Positions 1 through 12,495 of a stretch of 64,000 nt of DNA are shown here, in pieces. The notes under the pieces are model-generated. The model saw only the letters and a program-made list of their open reading frames with translations, made no database searches and was not told the DNA's origin. Source of the stretch: Amorphophallus konjac. Lineage: Eukaryota; Streptophyta; Magnoliopsida; Alismatales; Araceae. The translations under genes and the position numbers were made by a program. Numbering within the stretch: position 1 is the stretch's first letter; each line of letters begins with the position of its first letter. Location of the stretch: NCBI GenBank assembly GCA_022559845.1, contig CM040118.1, positions 234,035,224 through 234,099,223 of the forward strand, written 5' to 3'.

Positions 1-681
1 TTTGAAACTCCCTGAACTAGTGGTCTGCTCCTTGGTGTTCCTTCCTCGGATCCTCTCACTCATCTCCATGGTATCTTTGAGAACTTAGGCCTTTCTCACA
101 ATCTTAGCATAAGTGTGGATCTCCAAAGGTGCCAATTGGTTAATATATTGAAGCTTCAATCCATTCAAAAATCGCTTGGCCTTCATCTTCTCAGTAGATA
201 CCAAATGCGGCGCATAGTGGGATAATCTGGCGAACTGCACCTCGTACTCAACCACTGATAAATTTCTCTATTTCAGCGAAGCAAACTCCGCCGCCATCTT
301 TTCCTGCACACGATCTGAGAAATACTTGCTGTTAAAATGCTCCTTAAACTCATCCCATGTCGCCCGCCTATTACCGAGCATAGGTTTCACGGCTTCCCAC
401 CAAGCATGTGCATCGCGTTCCAGCAGGAAAGTCGCCAAGAGGACTCGGTCCTGGTCACCGCACTACATAACTCTAAAGATTCGCTCCATCTCCTTCAGCC
501 AATGCTATGCCTCATCGGGGTCTGCGGTGCCGCCAAAACGAGGGGGATTTAAGCCGTGAAAGTTTCGGTGGAGATCACCGGCTCCATGATGCGCGCTTCC
601 TTGCACTACTTATTGTAAGGCCTGGGTCAGGCCCTGAACCGTGTGTTGCATATCCCTCCACTGTGCATGCTCAGCTACCAT
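1..681 (-). pseudogene. 5' part of a Ty3/gypsy (Tekay-like) gag, broken
   Basis: Read on the minus strand from an ATG at 679-681, this is the N-terminal part of a retrotransposon capsid protein, continuing out of the left edge. It aligns by eye with the gag of the element at 41232: start MVAEHAQWRDMQ, then an RIFRVM block, a W-W capsid motif, [10 protein letters not shown] and [16 protein letters not shown] and SERIRG blocks in the same order. The frame holds over 220 codons but has about five nonsense codons (for example after ALQ, DEA, RVM, SLK and RKA), so it cannot make a full protein. The protein packages element RNA into particles. Family is clear; clade rests on similarity to the chromodomain element in this window. 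Confidence 0.85.
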
Positions 682-861
682 CGACACAGACTCCTACACG
701 TAGGGAAAATTAATTAGATCGACCTATCGAGACTTCTTTTAAAGATTATTAGTTAACTTTACCCGAGTCTCTATCCCATCTCACCGGGTTGGATCCTTAG
801 ACTTTAACAAGGTCACGGGTTCTACAACACCACTTAGAAACCTAGGGACTTAGAAAACCTA

Positions 862-874
862 GGCTCTGATACCA
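862..874 (-). other. Primer-binding site (initiator Met tRNA)
   Basis: The plus strand reads GGCTCTGATACCA, so the minus strand has TGGTATCAGAGCC, the complement of the 3' end of plant initiator methionine tRNA. It lies six bases inside the LTR edge at 881 and 180 bases before the gag ATG, fixing the orientation as minus. Bases 682-861 are untranslated leader with nothing else recognisable. Confidence 0.85.
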
Positions 875-1859
875 CAAAACTGTCACGTCCCGACGCTGAA
901 AATCGAAACGTAGAAGTTATAACATTCATGATAACCAGAGCAATAACGAAAATGTAGAAAACAATGCATAAATGCTAGAAGAAGGAATTATTCGAAAACT
1001 GCTAATTATTCAAAAATGAAAGGTAATTGTCTCCAAGTACCAACTGACAATTGACAAAACGACCCCAATTAAACAAGAATAAAGATTGCAACTCTCAAAG
1101 GACCTAATAACAACTGACTCTCTTAAGGACAACTTATAGCCATTACAAAGACACTACTACTGCTAAGACAGCCACCAGGTCCGTCATCTAAAAGGTTCAC
1201 TCCAGGGTCTTCACTCCTGCCCATCCCCATCCGCCTGCGAATCATCCTCGAAATTACCTGAAAAGGGGGAAGAGCTAGGTGAGCGAAGGCTCAGTAGGTA
1301 ATAGCAAGCAAAGTTTAAGTAATTAACCAATTAAATGTGTCATGCGAATAAAAGAATGATAAAATGAAGCTAACAGCAGGCAATGACGAAAAATAGAAAT
1401 AAGTGGAACAGAGTTATATCATTTCCATGTATTGGCCGATCAAGCATGCAAGTAACAAGGCATGTAGAGATAGAATTCCATGTAGGAATTGAATATCTTG
1501 TAGAAGTGAAAATGAATGTCGTAGATAACACGCTAGCAAGTACTCAGTGCAATGCCTCACCATGTCATTACAACTCCCCGGGGGACTAGTACTTTTCGGG
1601 CGCTCCTCCTAGGACCAGACCGGGCCCTTATGATGCGTTGGTATTGATTTGGTGGATCCAAGATCCCAAGTGACCATCTTAGACTGTCATTAGAATCGTC
1701 CAAGAATTCCAAGGTTAGGCTATGCAACCTACCATCTAGGACCAAGTGAAGTTTCAAGGAGATCATGGCTTGCAAAAGAGGGGAATATAATCTGGACTAG
1801 GTTGTAGCACAAACCATCCTTGGATTGGCCACTGAAGCACACAAGAAATCACAGAAAAC

Positions 1860-2910
1860 CAAGTTCTAGACCAATTGCGGTCACACATGGGCCGTAAAGA
1901 GAAGAAAACGGTCCTGGTTGGGCCGCTTCCAAGAGGAAGGCGGTCCACAGTGGGCCGCTTCAATCTGAATTATTCCTGGGTCACTTCATAATGCATACGG
2001 TCTCCATTGAGCCACCTCACTACAGAAAACGGTCCTCAGAGGCCCGTTTAGGAGCTAATGGCAATCCCATGAAAACCGCTATCTGGTTGGGCCCAGAAGA
2101 TGAAAGATTAAGGCAGTCGACTTAACGGCTCTCGATCCACCCAAAACGTGGTGGAACTGAACAAGGGTCCAGCCCCCACACATCCCAGATCGAACCAGAG
2201 GTTTTAGGTCGACTCCAACATGGCTAGGTCGACTATAATTCAAGGAAAAATCGATTAGCAAAAAGGCACACAGGCCAGTCAAAAATGGTCTCAATAGGGC
2301 CGCTTGAATAGACAAGTGGTCAACCTGCCCGACGTCCTAGTGGGAATCCCAGGCTCGCGGGGTCTTATGGAGGTCTCATAATAGAGGTCCTAATCCGACG
2401 GAAGGAGTATCCGGCAGAGAGTCCGAACTATACAAGATTAAGGGTTATAGAAACACCGAAAAATGAGAGTATAGCGAACAGCCAACACCACTGGAGTGGA
2501 GTGACTGTCAAACAATCCTAGTAAAGTATGGCGACAATTTAATTATGCTTTATCATTTTTTTCAAATGGAACAAGTAATGAGAAATAACTATAGATGTGA
2601 AGGGTTAAGATCTCCGTTTCAAGTTAATTATTCCATATACTCTAGTTACTTTAGTGGGTTCCACCCTACGCATGTAGCCTAACAAGATGAGCATAATTAA
2701 CGAAAACAACGTTGTTATGTAATCTGTTTGATAATGGCGGTCTATCGCGCAGCCGCTAGGATCAGAAGCGGTCAAGAACTGGCCGCAACCCAAGCCCTTG
2801 CAGTCTATCGCGGGGCCACTAATATGTAATGAGTTTCAAATTTTTTTAAAAGTGGAAAACTATCTGTCGTGAGATCGTTAGGGTTAGAAGCGGTCCCTGG
2901 TGCAACCGCA
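1860..2910 (-). repeat. Array of short GCGGYC/GRCCGC stem-loops in the LTR
   Basis: About ten dispersed copies of a 20-bp inverted motif. The clearest is at about 1941-1959, GCGGTCC-ACAGT-GGGCCGC. Others lie near 1875, 1909, 1999, 2029, 2285, 2730, 2767, 2799 and 2889, many with a mismatch consistent with decay. Spacing is irregular (30-400 bp). Confidence 0.65.
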
Positions 2911-3401
2911 ACCAGGTCGACGCATTTGGCCTCCGGCGATCTCTGAAAGACCCCGGTCCAACGCTTAAATACATGCGATATGAGTTATAAAATTTTGGCA
3001 AAATAATATCAAGGAAAAGTGGACACAAAAATGCACAATATATCAGGATTAATTAGGTTTTGAGCCTGCCTATACCTAAAATTGAATCGATCTATAGAAG
3101 TTAGCATGATCGGTGCCCTAACTTTCGCATGCTCTAACCATAATCCGAAAATACGCATGCAATATGGTATGAAAATTGGGGCTTCTAATATCAAAAGAAA
3201 GAGGACTCAAAAATGCTTCTAAGTGATATATTTTTATTAGAGTTTAGCCCACTATCACCTACCTCAATTGAAGATCAAAGGGGACGCTGGACGCTCGAAT
3301 CCGCACGAACTCCGTGCTCCAAAATCTCGACATCTCCTCCCCAATTCGTGCACATCGCCAGCCGTCACAGCAAATGGGGCTTCTAGTTCGACTTAGGGTT
3401 C

Positions 3402-3409
3402 TCTTTATA
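3402..3409 (-). promoter_or_regulatory. Candidate TATA box of the level-0 LTR
   Basis: Minus strand TATAAAGA, followed downstream by GAACCCTAA. Its position in the LTR matches TATAAATA in the solo LTR at 48928-48935. Prediction from sequence only. Confidence 0.5.
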
Positions 3410-3563
3410 GAAGTTTATTTGATCTAGGGGCGATGATAAGGCTGGATAGAGTCCACGAACTCAACGCCTGTGAAAATCACGCATTGACCAAGTCGCGCCG
3501 TCTTCGCGTTTGAAATTAAACTCCTAGGGTTTGGGTTTCGCAAGGAAACAAGAGGGGAAAAGG

Positions 3564-3568
3564 GCTAC
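3564..3568. other. Candidate target-site duplication (left copy) of the Tat element
   Basis: GCTAC directly precedes the LTR start TGTTGGCAC. The right copy lies beyond the window, so the duplication cannot be confirmed here. Confidence 0.45.
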
Positions 3569-6500
3569 TGTTGGCACCCAGAATATGTCTAATGGCAGCC
3601 ACGCCTAAATAACAAGAAGAATACGGCCCGCTACAGCACAGAAGCCGAAGAGAGCTAATACACGAGGGTCTCCTCGAACTGCTGGAGCCTCAGGTCATCT
3701 GACATGAGCACCAGGGACTTCACCTCAAGAGGATCAGAAGAAATCCACAACAAAACGGTAGTGCCGCTCGACCTGTCCAATGAACCGGCATCGACTCGGT
3801 CATGCCGAACAAACACCACCCATCGTCCAATCAAGGACGAGAATGTACCTGGTGGTCCGCCACCTGACAAGAGGCCCTCCTGAGGTGATAGAATGTCTCT
3901 GGCCCCTCAGAACAAGGTGTCGAAGGCATGTCAGCGGAAAACCCAGGTGTCCGGACCAAATGCATAAATGGTTCTGGAACTGGCCGTTCAGTGCCCCGAA
4001 GGCTTTACCAATATTTCTCGTTGCGGTTTTATGAAGCCGCGATGAGATGAAAGATTAGGACAACGCCCGGAGCCAGTCCGAGGCCCACAGTCCAACTCAT
4101 ACCCGAACAAATGAGATGGGGTAAGCTAACTCGGCCCCACCCCTTTACCCGACGCGTAAAATCAATGGCCCGATGCCCTTATCCAACTCACTCTCTCCGC
4201 GCCGGGTGGAGTCACGCCAATAGCCTGCTATTTAAACCAACCATCTGCGGAGAAGAGAAGGACAAGGGGGGGACAAAAGGAAGAAAACTTAGAAAAGCCA
4301 GAAAGGAAGCTTGGAGAGAAAGAAAAGGGAGAAGGGTCCTTGGGCGACGACGGGGGCTTCTCCGGTAGAAAAGAGAGGTTGGGGAGAGAAGAGCGGCGGG
4401 CATTTTTCGATACTCTATTTCTGTTCCAGATAACAGAGGTGGATTCCGGAGCATCCCTCCCATTCTTCTCCCTTCACCCCTCTACTAATATGCTCTTTGT
4501 GGGTTTGTAATGCGCGAGGTGATGATATGAGCCAGTAGTTTTTACTTTAGCCTCTGGCTTATCCCCTCTCTACCCCTTTTCTCATTCTTGAGCTGAGAAT
4601 GTAATCGGCTCTGTGCGATAACGCCAAGCTGTATTCACGTATGTGATCTTGGCCGATTATTACACTTTGTAATGAGCTTTGGGCCTCAATAAGAGCATTG
4701 GTATGCGTTTGAGTTCCTTCTTCATTCTCTAGTTGCATCTAAGCTCCGCCGTCTGTGTGTTGCCATTTAGTTTTCCCTCATTGACGTCGAATAGGCCCTG
4801 GTCCTTCCCAGGGCAACATTAACGCAATATTCCCCTCTCCCCGGGGTCCTCTTCAACGGAATGTCCTTATCGAGCTTCCTCCGCGTTTATCGTTGGTTCT
4901 ATTACAAGAGGCGTATGCATATGTGCATCTCTGGCTACCCCTGGGACCACCCTTCCATGGTTCATCTGTTCATAACTATGAACTAGAGAGAACGTGGCCA
5001 TCCCTATAACTTGGGCACAGCGTCTTCCGGTATGACCATTTTCCCATATGCCACCAACTGGCTGTTCGAGGATTTGCCCCTTATAATCTGTGTCTGTATA
5101 GTAACCTGCTAACCCTCTAAATAATAACCTGTTAATGCCATGTTCCTTCTACCCTGTATATGGGTCACAATGCTATGTTTGTTTTCTCGAGGATGACAGT
5201 CCGATAACCCGGGAGAGGGGGAACATTCCCCATGGGCACACACGCCCCCAGTCTTTCTCTGCATCACCAGAAGGTCATAAGGTCTTGTCCTCCTGTGACA
5301 TGTACCTCTATGTGCCACCAAAGGGTGAACAATGATAGGGCTTATGGCCCAACACTAAATCCACTACCCCTAAAGGGGAATGGTGGTGGCCATGGGTCGT
5401 GTGCCCTTCGTAGGCTAGCCCTCGGGGTTTTCCTTCCCTCTTGGCCGTCCCTTTGACATGTCTCAGCCCGTGGAATACTGGTGCCCCTCGTAGGCTAGCC
5501 CTCGGGGTTTCCATCCATCTGGGTCTTCCGGTCACCGTCGTGGCCTCCCGGTGTTAAGGAGCTTACCCCAACTCTGTGGGTATGCCTCCGCTTCTCCCCC
5601 GTAACCCTCTTGATATGGGGAGATGCTGCCCAAATTTTTTCTGGTCAAACTAATCGATTGCCGCTTTAATCCAAGTTATAATAAGGCTTGCTTTGAATTG
5701 ACAATTCTTTGTGCTTGAGTATGAACCTCGCACAAGTTTTGATTCTACCTCTAGGGCATTCTGGACCTGAATTCACCCATCAATTAATCCAACTAACAAC
5801 AAAGATAACTCTGCAGCTCAAACGGGTCAAAAGAATGAAAAAATGTCTTAATCCGGTGCGGGCTTACCCGGCGCACCCTAATCCGGTGCGGTACCCCACC
5901 GCGCCAGGTTAACTTCACACTCAAAACCAACAGGGGTTCATCCCCATCTTTCTGGCGTGGCTTAATTCGGCGCATCCCGCTCACCCCGCGCTGTTTAAGA
6001 GCCCCTGTGCCACCCCACGCCGTATTAGCTCTTACCTACGCCTCTCCACACCGTTTTAACCCCTCACTCATTCCCGGGCTTACCCCCTTGCCTTCGGCGG
6101 CAGGGATTGATCGACTCTAATAAACCATGAGTCAAATAAAAGGAAATTATATCAATGAAATCATCTTTTTGTCATCATGTTCTGTCCAATACATGAATTG
6201 TGCATAGATGTACCTACATATATATATCACCTTAATGCATGCTTGCTTGATCAAGCCCTTGGTATATCAAATGGCGTTGACAGAAGATCGGGTCATGCCC
6301 GACTGGAAGCTTTCGCTATGCGTAATGATGGCCTCTGGGCCAAAGTCTTCCGCCTCGTACCGAGGTTCGGGTTTAATAAATTATGCTTGCTCTGCATGAC
6401 AAAGAATGAATGATTTGTGTAGTTTCATCTGATTTTGCTTTCACATATATTCTCATTCGTCTTATTTCAGCCCCAGATGGCTAATTTCCCTCGGTAAGTA

Positions 6501-6735
6501 ATCAAAGGTTTTCCTCCTCCTTGGAGGATATAATTAACGTCATAACCTTTATGGTATGACGGACTCTGGGTCCCGACACGGATCTCACCTTCGCCTGACT
6601 CGATCAAATTGAGCGCACAATGAATCTCGTCACTTAGTGATTGGCACGCCCTACGCTAAAATAAAGCATTTAATAAATAAATCAAATAAATCAAAAATAA
6701 TAAAAAAAATTTTAATAAAAAAATTCATCCCCACA
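3569..6735 (+). repeat. 5' LTR of the Tat element
   Basis: Starts TGTTGGCAC and is placed to end at CCCCACA, three bases before TGGCACGCCCGGTGGGAC, the usual sequence at the start of Tat internal regions. That gives 3167 bp. The first 835 bp and 4399-4660 align with the split 3' LTR at 50538-51401 and 63555-63819. Over about the first 330 bp I count about 15 differences (4-5 %). The part 4660-6735 has no partner in the window, so the right edge is inferred. Small direct repeats occur near 5400-5515 (CGTAGGCTAGCCCTCGGGG twice) and 5850-5890 (AATCCGGTGCGG twice). I see no gene in it. Confidence 0.75.
4229..4236 (+). promoter_or_regulatory. Candidate TATA box of the Tat LTR
   Basis: TATTTAAA in GCCTGCTATTTAAACC, about 660 bp into the LTR and the only good TATA-like sequence in the part shared by both LTRs. 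The 3' LTR copy near 51230 has TATTTGAA. Confidence 0.4.
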
Positions 6736-6823
6736 AGCTGGCACGCCCGGTGGGACCTATGTCTCCTTTCATCTTTTTACCGAGATAAACGGGCCCTGGG
6801 GCTCTCCCAAAGAATACTGACTG
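6736..6823 (+). other. Leader with probable primer-binding site of the Tat element
   Basis: TGGCACGCCCGGTGGGAC begins at 6739, three bases after the inferred LTR end. This sequence type is conserved at the start of Tat internal regions; a primer pairing there would need a tRNA 3' end of the form GGGCGTGCCA. I cannot name the tRNA from the sequence. Confidence 0.5.
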
Positions 6824-8176
6824 TTGGTCTGCTTATTGCAGGAAGCGGTGACGTCATCTGTACTTGCTGCCCTCACCTTCGGCCATGCGGTCGTTGCTAG
6901 TCATGCTACGCACGGGTACCTGGCGGTGCCCCCTGCTTTCGGCCCATTCCTGCCTGCTATCGACTTCCCAAACTTCTTGGGGCTTGCCTTTCCCGACTTG
7001 CTGCAAGTGGAGTCCCCGGAGCACAGCGGGGAGAAGACTGTTGAGAAGGCCAAGAGCTCAGAGGTTTGATGCCATCCAGGCCCACTGAGGGGCCCGATTC
7101 AGGTCGCCAGCTGCCTAGTGCACCACATCTCCCACGGGGCTCGCCCTGTCTACAACAAGAAGCCCGAAAGAGGTCCGCAAGGGAGCTACCGAAGGAATGC
7201 TGCCACCTTTGTCACCGGGCGCCTCTCCGCATCGGGAAAATCTATGCTCATCGGGGGTGTTCGAGTCTTCCTAGACGGCCATGACGCCCGAGCTATCCCT
7301 GACTGGGTGGCCCCTGCTGTTCCGATATACAACTTCTTCCATGCCCTTTTTGGGAGGAGAGCTGAAAGAGAAGAAGAAGGCCATCATGGTCAAAGAGAGT
7401 TGGCCCCGAGGCTGAAGAAGTTCAAACAAGTTTGGGTCCCCAAGAAGGTCCTGCCTTCCCGCCAAGAGGCACCTGTTCGCCACCGCCTCGAGCATCCTCA
7501 GGCGGGAAAGAGGAATGAGAGGGGTTTGACCACGAGAAGAGGAGAAATGATCATGGATCCTCCACGCCGTATAAGCTTTAGGGCATGCGCTCGACAAGCA
7601 AATGTCCCCACAGTGGGGAGAAGATTTGAGCAACTCGCCGAAAGAGCCCGGCTACCTCACATCCCCCCGGTAGGAGGTCGACAACTATCCCCGATCTTGC
7701 ATCAAGGATTAAGGCAAGAAGAAATGACCACCATGGTCAGGAGGTATTTCAGGGGTATGGGCAACCCCTCACTGGGCCAACAACGGCTACTGCAAGTAGC
7801 CGTGGCTGAAGAAGATGACCGCCCGTCAATGGCAGTCGAAGAAGAAGAAGAAAGAAAAATGACATCGTTAGTCGACGACAATGGATATGAAGATGGCCCA
7901 GATTCCAAGGCCGATGAAGTTGTTCCCTGGTAGAGGGAGAGAAGAAGAGCCTCCGTATTCGAGAGGCTAACCTTCCCTGATCATGTAAGAAGGGAGGTTC
8001 GTAGACAAAGGGAGTGCATGCGGGTTTTTACCTGTAATATGGCCGGATTGGCCGATAAATATGGAGGTCTGCCTAAGCACCCCCAAGAACTGGCTCAATT
8101 AGCTGGGAGGCACGGGCCAAACTCCAGAAGGGCAGAAGTCGCAAGGAAGATGCTAAAAGTGGCAAAAGAAAAATAA
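6824..8176 (+). pseudogene. ORF upstream of gag in the Tat element, broken
   Basis: One reading frame runs from 6824 to a TAA at 8174-8176, interrupted by TGA at 7067-7069 and TAG at 7931-7933. The open stretches begin with TTG and GTG, not ATG, so no true start is visible. The middle part (7118-7933) is basic and rich in R, K and E, with an acidic EEEEE stretch near the end; after the TAG the frame continues with a plausible FERLTFPDHVRREVRRQREC-type segment. I recognise no catalytic domain. Its position between 5' LTR and gag matches the extra ORF1 known in Ogre-type elements, whose function is not established. Assignment rests on position. Confidence 0.5.
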
Positions 8177-8304
8177 AAATTGCCCGAAGAAGTCACCACC
8201 CTACTGTAAACGTGGTGGCGGCTGAAGAGGAAGAGGCACTGTTAGACATCTCGCCCGAAGGTGCCTCAGGGGAGACAACAGAAGCCATCCCCAGCATAGC
8301 AATC

Positions 8305-10845
8305 ATGGACCCATCAGTACTAATGCTGCTCCAGAAATACCAGTAGGAGATAGAGCTACTGAAGAAGCAGCTAATGGAGAAGGTGGAGCAAACCTCGACC
8401 TCCAAATAGCCTGAAATGCAAGCCGAGTCATCGCAGGGGGGCATCAACCCATGTGAATTCCCATCACTATACACCCTACCCCAGCCAGCGGAGCCCAGCC
8501 TGGTGACCACCCAGCAGCGTCCACCACCGCCGCTGATGCCGCCAATTCTGCCACAGATGCAACAGCCACCCCCACTAGTGCATCCTCCTCCATAGGCGAC
8601 CACCTTGGCCACCCCCTACCTGCAGTCGGCGCACGTCTACTCAGAATCAATTGACCCGACTACCATGAACAAGCTGATGGTGGAAAGAATGATTGAGATG
8701 AAGCTGGCCGAGCGGAATGAAGGCAACTATGTCACATTTGACGCTTACCGGGTACCATACCCACCCCACCATGCTGCAAAGCGGCTCCCTCCGGGGATCA
8801 ACAAGCCACCGAAGTTTGACAAGTTCAATAGGAAGGGATCCCCGAAGGAGCATGTCGCTTATTATATGACCGTCATAGGCAATCTAGCCATAGACGAGTC
8901 ATACTTGCTGAAGTTTTTCGGGTCCTCGCAGACGGGGCTCGCATTTCAATGGTACTCCAGCCTTCCAGTCGGGTCGGTCAGTGACTGGCCGGATATGCAG
9001 AAGAAGTTCAGGGAAAGATTTCACGTCACCGAGAGGGAGGTCGCGGTGGCTGAACGTTACTCAACAAGACAGAGGGCAGATGAAACAGCCCTTGAATATA
9101 TTAAGAGGTGGAGGAACCTCGAAATGAGATGCAAGCGGCCCCCGCATCAGAAGGATGCTATACAGATTTGCAAGCAGAACCTCAGGAGGGAGGTCTTGGA
9201 GAAGATAATTGGCATGGAAATTCGGTTGTTTGACCGCTTGAACAATGTGGTGGCTGAGGTGGAGGCTTTCCTGGCAAGGCCTGCCCCTACGTCAACTGAT
9301 GTTACCACACAGAAGGCAAAGTTAGTGGAATGACGCACGGTGCCTAAAGAAGCAAACACTCTCGATCTCAAGGGGTTTGAACAATAGAAAGATAAGGGCA
9401 AAAAGGCAACTGCACCTCAGCCCGATAAAACAGAAGATAAGAAAGAAGGTCCCTCACTCAGGGACAAAATGAAGAAGGCCTACTCTTTTCCGAAGGAAAA
9501 GACTAAGATCCTATTTGACTAGGTCACCCAGTACGACAAGGTCACCCTACCTGAGCCAAAAAGGCCGGAGGAACTAAAAAGAAGAGATAGCCCAAGATTC
9601 TACCTCTACCGCCAGATGCTGGGGCACTCGATTGAGGACTGCTTTGTGTTCAGGGACATCATTGAAGGCATGGTGAAGAAAGAGGAAATAGAGTTGGGGG
9701 AATACAAGGTTGACCCTCCACAACCGCATGAAGCGCCTTTAAGGAGAGCTGTGGCCAATATGATTTCCCTGTACTAGGCACTTCCTGAAGAAGTCGTAGA
9801 GGCTAGCACGCAACACACTTATGAGGCGTACTTCCTGATGCCAATGAAAGAACAACAGGGATGGCAATAAGTCCCTATGAAGACCAAGAAGAAAGCCACA
9901 CCTCATTTGAAGGCAGGGGCACATGTTCGTGGCGTCACCCCGTGACCCGTTCCTCAGGTAACAACGCCCTTGTGGGTCAACTCACCTGCGGTAGTAAGGA
10001 TACCTACCTTCAACCGAAAGAAGTAGGCTCCGTTGTCGGTAGCCGAAGAAATTAGTCCAGAGGTCCGGCGACTTCAAGACTACATCAATGGCTTAGACGA
10101 GTACGAGTAGCCTGAGCTGAAGCCTTTGCTAGTAAGGGACCATGTCCCGTGGCAAGAACTGGAACAGCCCTTCCTGGAACAAAAAGAAGAGGCCGACGGA
10201 GCAATAGAAAAAGATGGTAGCATGTTCTGGGGGCAGGTGCCAGCCAGAGATCAGAAAGAACAAAAACAGAAGAAGAAGAAGGCCCGCAAGGCCAAGAAGG
10301 GGGCGATGTTCTCCTGCAATACACTTTCTGCCCTCTTTAATCTGCCCAGTGAGGAAGATGAGGAGGAGATATGCTTTACACCCACGGCTGAAGCAAGCCA
10401 TGCCGAAGCCACGACCACGGCCCATGCAACTCGGTCGGGCCGAAAATGGGGGCGTCAGCCGCCTGCCAACCACAACATTATCTTCAGAGGGGAGCAACCC
10501 TATAAGATACCCCCTCCAGAGGTCAAGGGAGTTCAGATCCCTCCCCCAGTAGGGCTGTATAACAAGATCGGAGGTGACACTGGCCTTCCCTCTTTCCTCG
10601 AATTTCTGAAGATGTCCAAGGCAAAGCGGCCATGTCAGGATGCCAGCCCTGCAGCAGGGGGCACTTCCCCGCAACTTCGACAACCCTCAAGTACTCCAGA
10701 TGAAGATGAAGCCGACCTAGCTGTGGGTGACGGGGAACGATAACAAGATGAAGCCCCGTAAAAAGATGCTGAACTAGGTTCCGATGAAGCAGGCCCATCA
10801 GGGGCCGCAGTTCAAGACTCTCTCAAGGCCAGGTGGGCAGAAGAA
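8305..10845 (+). pseudogene. Tat gag polyprotein region, broken by nonsense codons
   Basis: Capsid and nucleocapsid region. The best start is ATG at 8305. After a proline-rich stretch comes the gag domain (8596-9330) with KPPKFDKFNRKGSPKEH, a WYSSLP motif and a FRERF block, as in plant Ty3 gag. A degenerate zinc-knuckle-like stretch (LGHSIEDCF, about 9619-9645) and a lysine-rich stretch (about 10258-10305) follow. The frame never shifts, but has in-frame stops at 8344, 8407, 8593, 9331, 9385, 9520, 9775, 9868, 9943, 10024, 10108, 10741 and 10759. The open piece at 8605 begins with TTG and is an internal fragment. Confidence 0.8.
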
Positions 10846-12270
10846 ATGAAGCTATCCAATGTCCGAGCAGGAAGTCGGGTAGTAAAATTGTTGAAGAAAC
10901 TCCCGGCAAGATTCACGGTTTGGGAAATCCCCTCCCCGAGTGAGGAGAGCCGGCAAGCGATTATTACCGCCTTGCAGACGCCGGCCCAATATGAGGCTTG
11001 TCTGGCCGATACACTGCAAAGGGCGAATGTAGCCTTCACTGAAGAAGATATGTTGCTACCTACCACCAGTCATAATAGACCCTTGTATATGAGGGGGCAG
11101 CTAAATAGCCAACAACTGAACAAAATCCTGATAGACCCGGGTGCAGCTGTTAACATACTTCCCTACAGGGTATACCAGAAGTATTACTTCAATGTGCACC
11201 TTGAAAAAGTCAGAGATATGCGTATCACCGGCTTCAACCAAAAATGCGAGGTCCCGCTCGGAGTGGCAAAATTCACCCTCAGCTTGGCAGATCTCACTAC
11301 TAGGGTTCAGTTCCATGTTATCAACTCCAACACCTCGTACAAAGCATTGCTTGGCCGCCCTTGGCAGCATGAAAATTTAATGGTGCCATCCACCTTGCAT
11401 CAATGTATTAAGTACAATCATGATGGGAAGGAGGAGAGAATATTTGCTGACCTCCACCCATTTGAAGTATTTGAGTGTTGGCTGCTGGATGCCCCCTTAT
11501 ACATGAAACAACCCCGGGGGACTTCCAAGATGAAGGCTTCCGCCAAGTCAATAGAAGGGGCCTCTGGTGATAACTGGTTCCCACCGCCACCGCCACCGCC
11601 ACCGCCAGGTTATGTGAGCCCCGAGGCGATGTCGCATATTACTATCACATGGGACGTAGGCAAGATTTCACCTCCTACCGTCTACCCTGAAGCCAATCAA
11701 GTCAAGGTGGACCAACGCCACGGCCACATCAAGATCCCTGAGGGTCTCATCAAACCAATAGCCAACCTCGACCCTCTCGTTGTCGAACCTCTGAAGGTAT
11801 GGGAGGTGGCGCAAGTTGAAGGCCCCAGAAGCTTATTTTATACAACTGAAGAACACCCTACATAGGAGGATACTGATTGTCATCTGCCTGAAGATATTGA
11901 AAACCCATTGGTCCCCGTTCAAGGGCTGACGTTCACAACAAGCCGGATGGCCAAGATGTTCCGGAAGTATCACATCCCCTCCAGCCAGTCTTTTAAGGAG
12001 AGGGAAGCGTTCCAAAGACTTTGGTATCCTGCCAGCCTAGACAAAGAATTGAGACGCATTTCTCAACATCCGAGGTTGGGCTTTACCCTTGAAGAATACT
12101 ATTATAGTGGGCGTTATGAAGTAGACGCCATCTCCACCTTCTCCTCGATAGAAGACACCCCACCGGGGGCAACTTTTGATGAATACCCGACAGAGACTGG
12201 ATATACTGGACCGGCTCAATCAAGAGACTCAGAATTCGAAGCAATAGCTCCTTGCAAGTGCTGGGAGTAG
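10846..12270 (+). pseudogene. Tat protease region
   Basis: Same frame as gag. The aspartic protease signature is ILIDPGAAVNILPY with its catalytic Asp at 11134-11136; Tat proteases commonly have a residue other than Ser or Thr before the Gly. The flap and GRPW motif (GRPWQHE) follow near 11350. Stretches of proline codons occur at about 11580-11610. In-frame TAG codons at 11863-11865 and 12268-12270 break the frame. The protease would cut the polyprotein within the particle. Bases 12271-12495 continue the same linker without a recognisable domain. Confidence 0.8.
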
Positions 12271-12495
12271 GCTTACCCTGAAGAAGCTGCCTTTCAAGCA
12301 AGATTCGACACTGCCAGCAGCAGCAAAGCCGAAGACACTGAAGAAATAGGACTCTCCCTCTCCAGCAACCCTTCTTTAGTAACAGCAATAGCACCCCTCG
12401 GGTCCATCGAGGAAGCAGATATCAATGCCAATCAGAGGATACCTGCCAGAAGAGAATGGGCCACTTCCGTAGAAGTTACAGCAATTCGAAGCAAT

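Larger units (their letters stand above)
881..3568 (-). repeat. LTR of the level-0 Ty3/gypsy element, truncated by the Tat insertion
   Basis: The LTR edge is TGTCACGTCCC at 881, next to the primer-binding site; minus-strand LTRs of this type end GGGACGTGACA. Its other end is not visible, because the Tat element interrupts it at 3568/3569. It shares several blocks with the LTR at 35787, such as GAGCGAAGGCTCAGTAG near 1280 and GCTCCTCCTAGGACCAGA near 1600. Bases 1860-2910 carry about ten short GCGGTCC/GGGCCGC-type hairpins (see findings). No reading frame in it resembles a protein. A TATA-like box lies near the right end. Confidence 0.85.

Noticed and set aside
862..874. tRNA gene because of the match to initiator methionine tRNA
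   Set aside because: Only the 12-13 base primer-binding match is present here and at 26775, 41064 and 59982; no tRNA body.
4660..6700. Host gene within the Tat 5' LTR
   Set aside because: Only short frames without protein-like composition; region fits LTR limits.
8193..8612. Minus-strand 139-codon Gly/Ser-rich frame
   Set aside because: Shadow of the proline- and glutamate-rich Tat gag start on the other strand.
10129..10683. Minus-strand 184-codon frame
   Set aside because: Overlaps the plus-strand Tat gag frame that shows the retroelement motifs.
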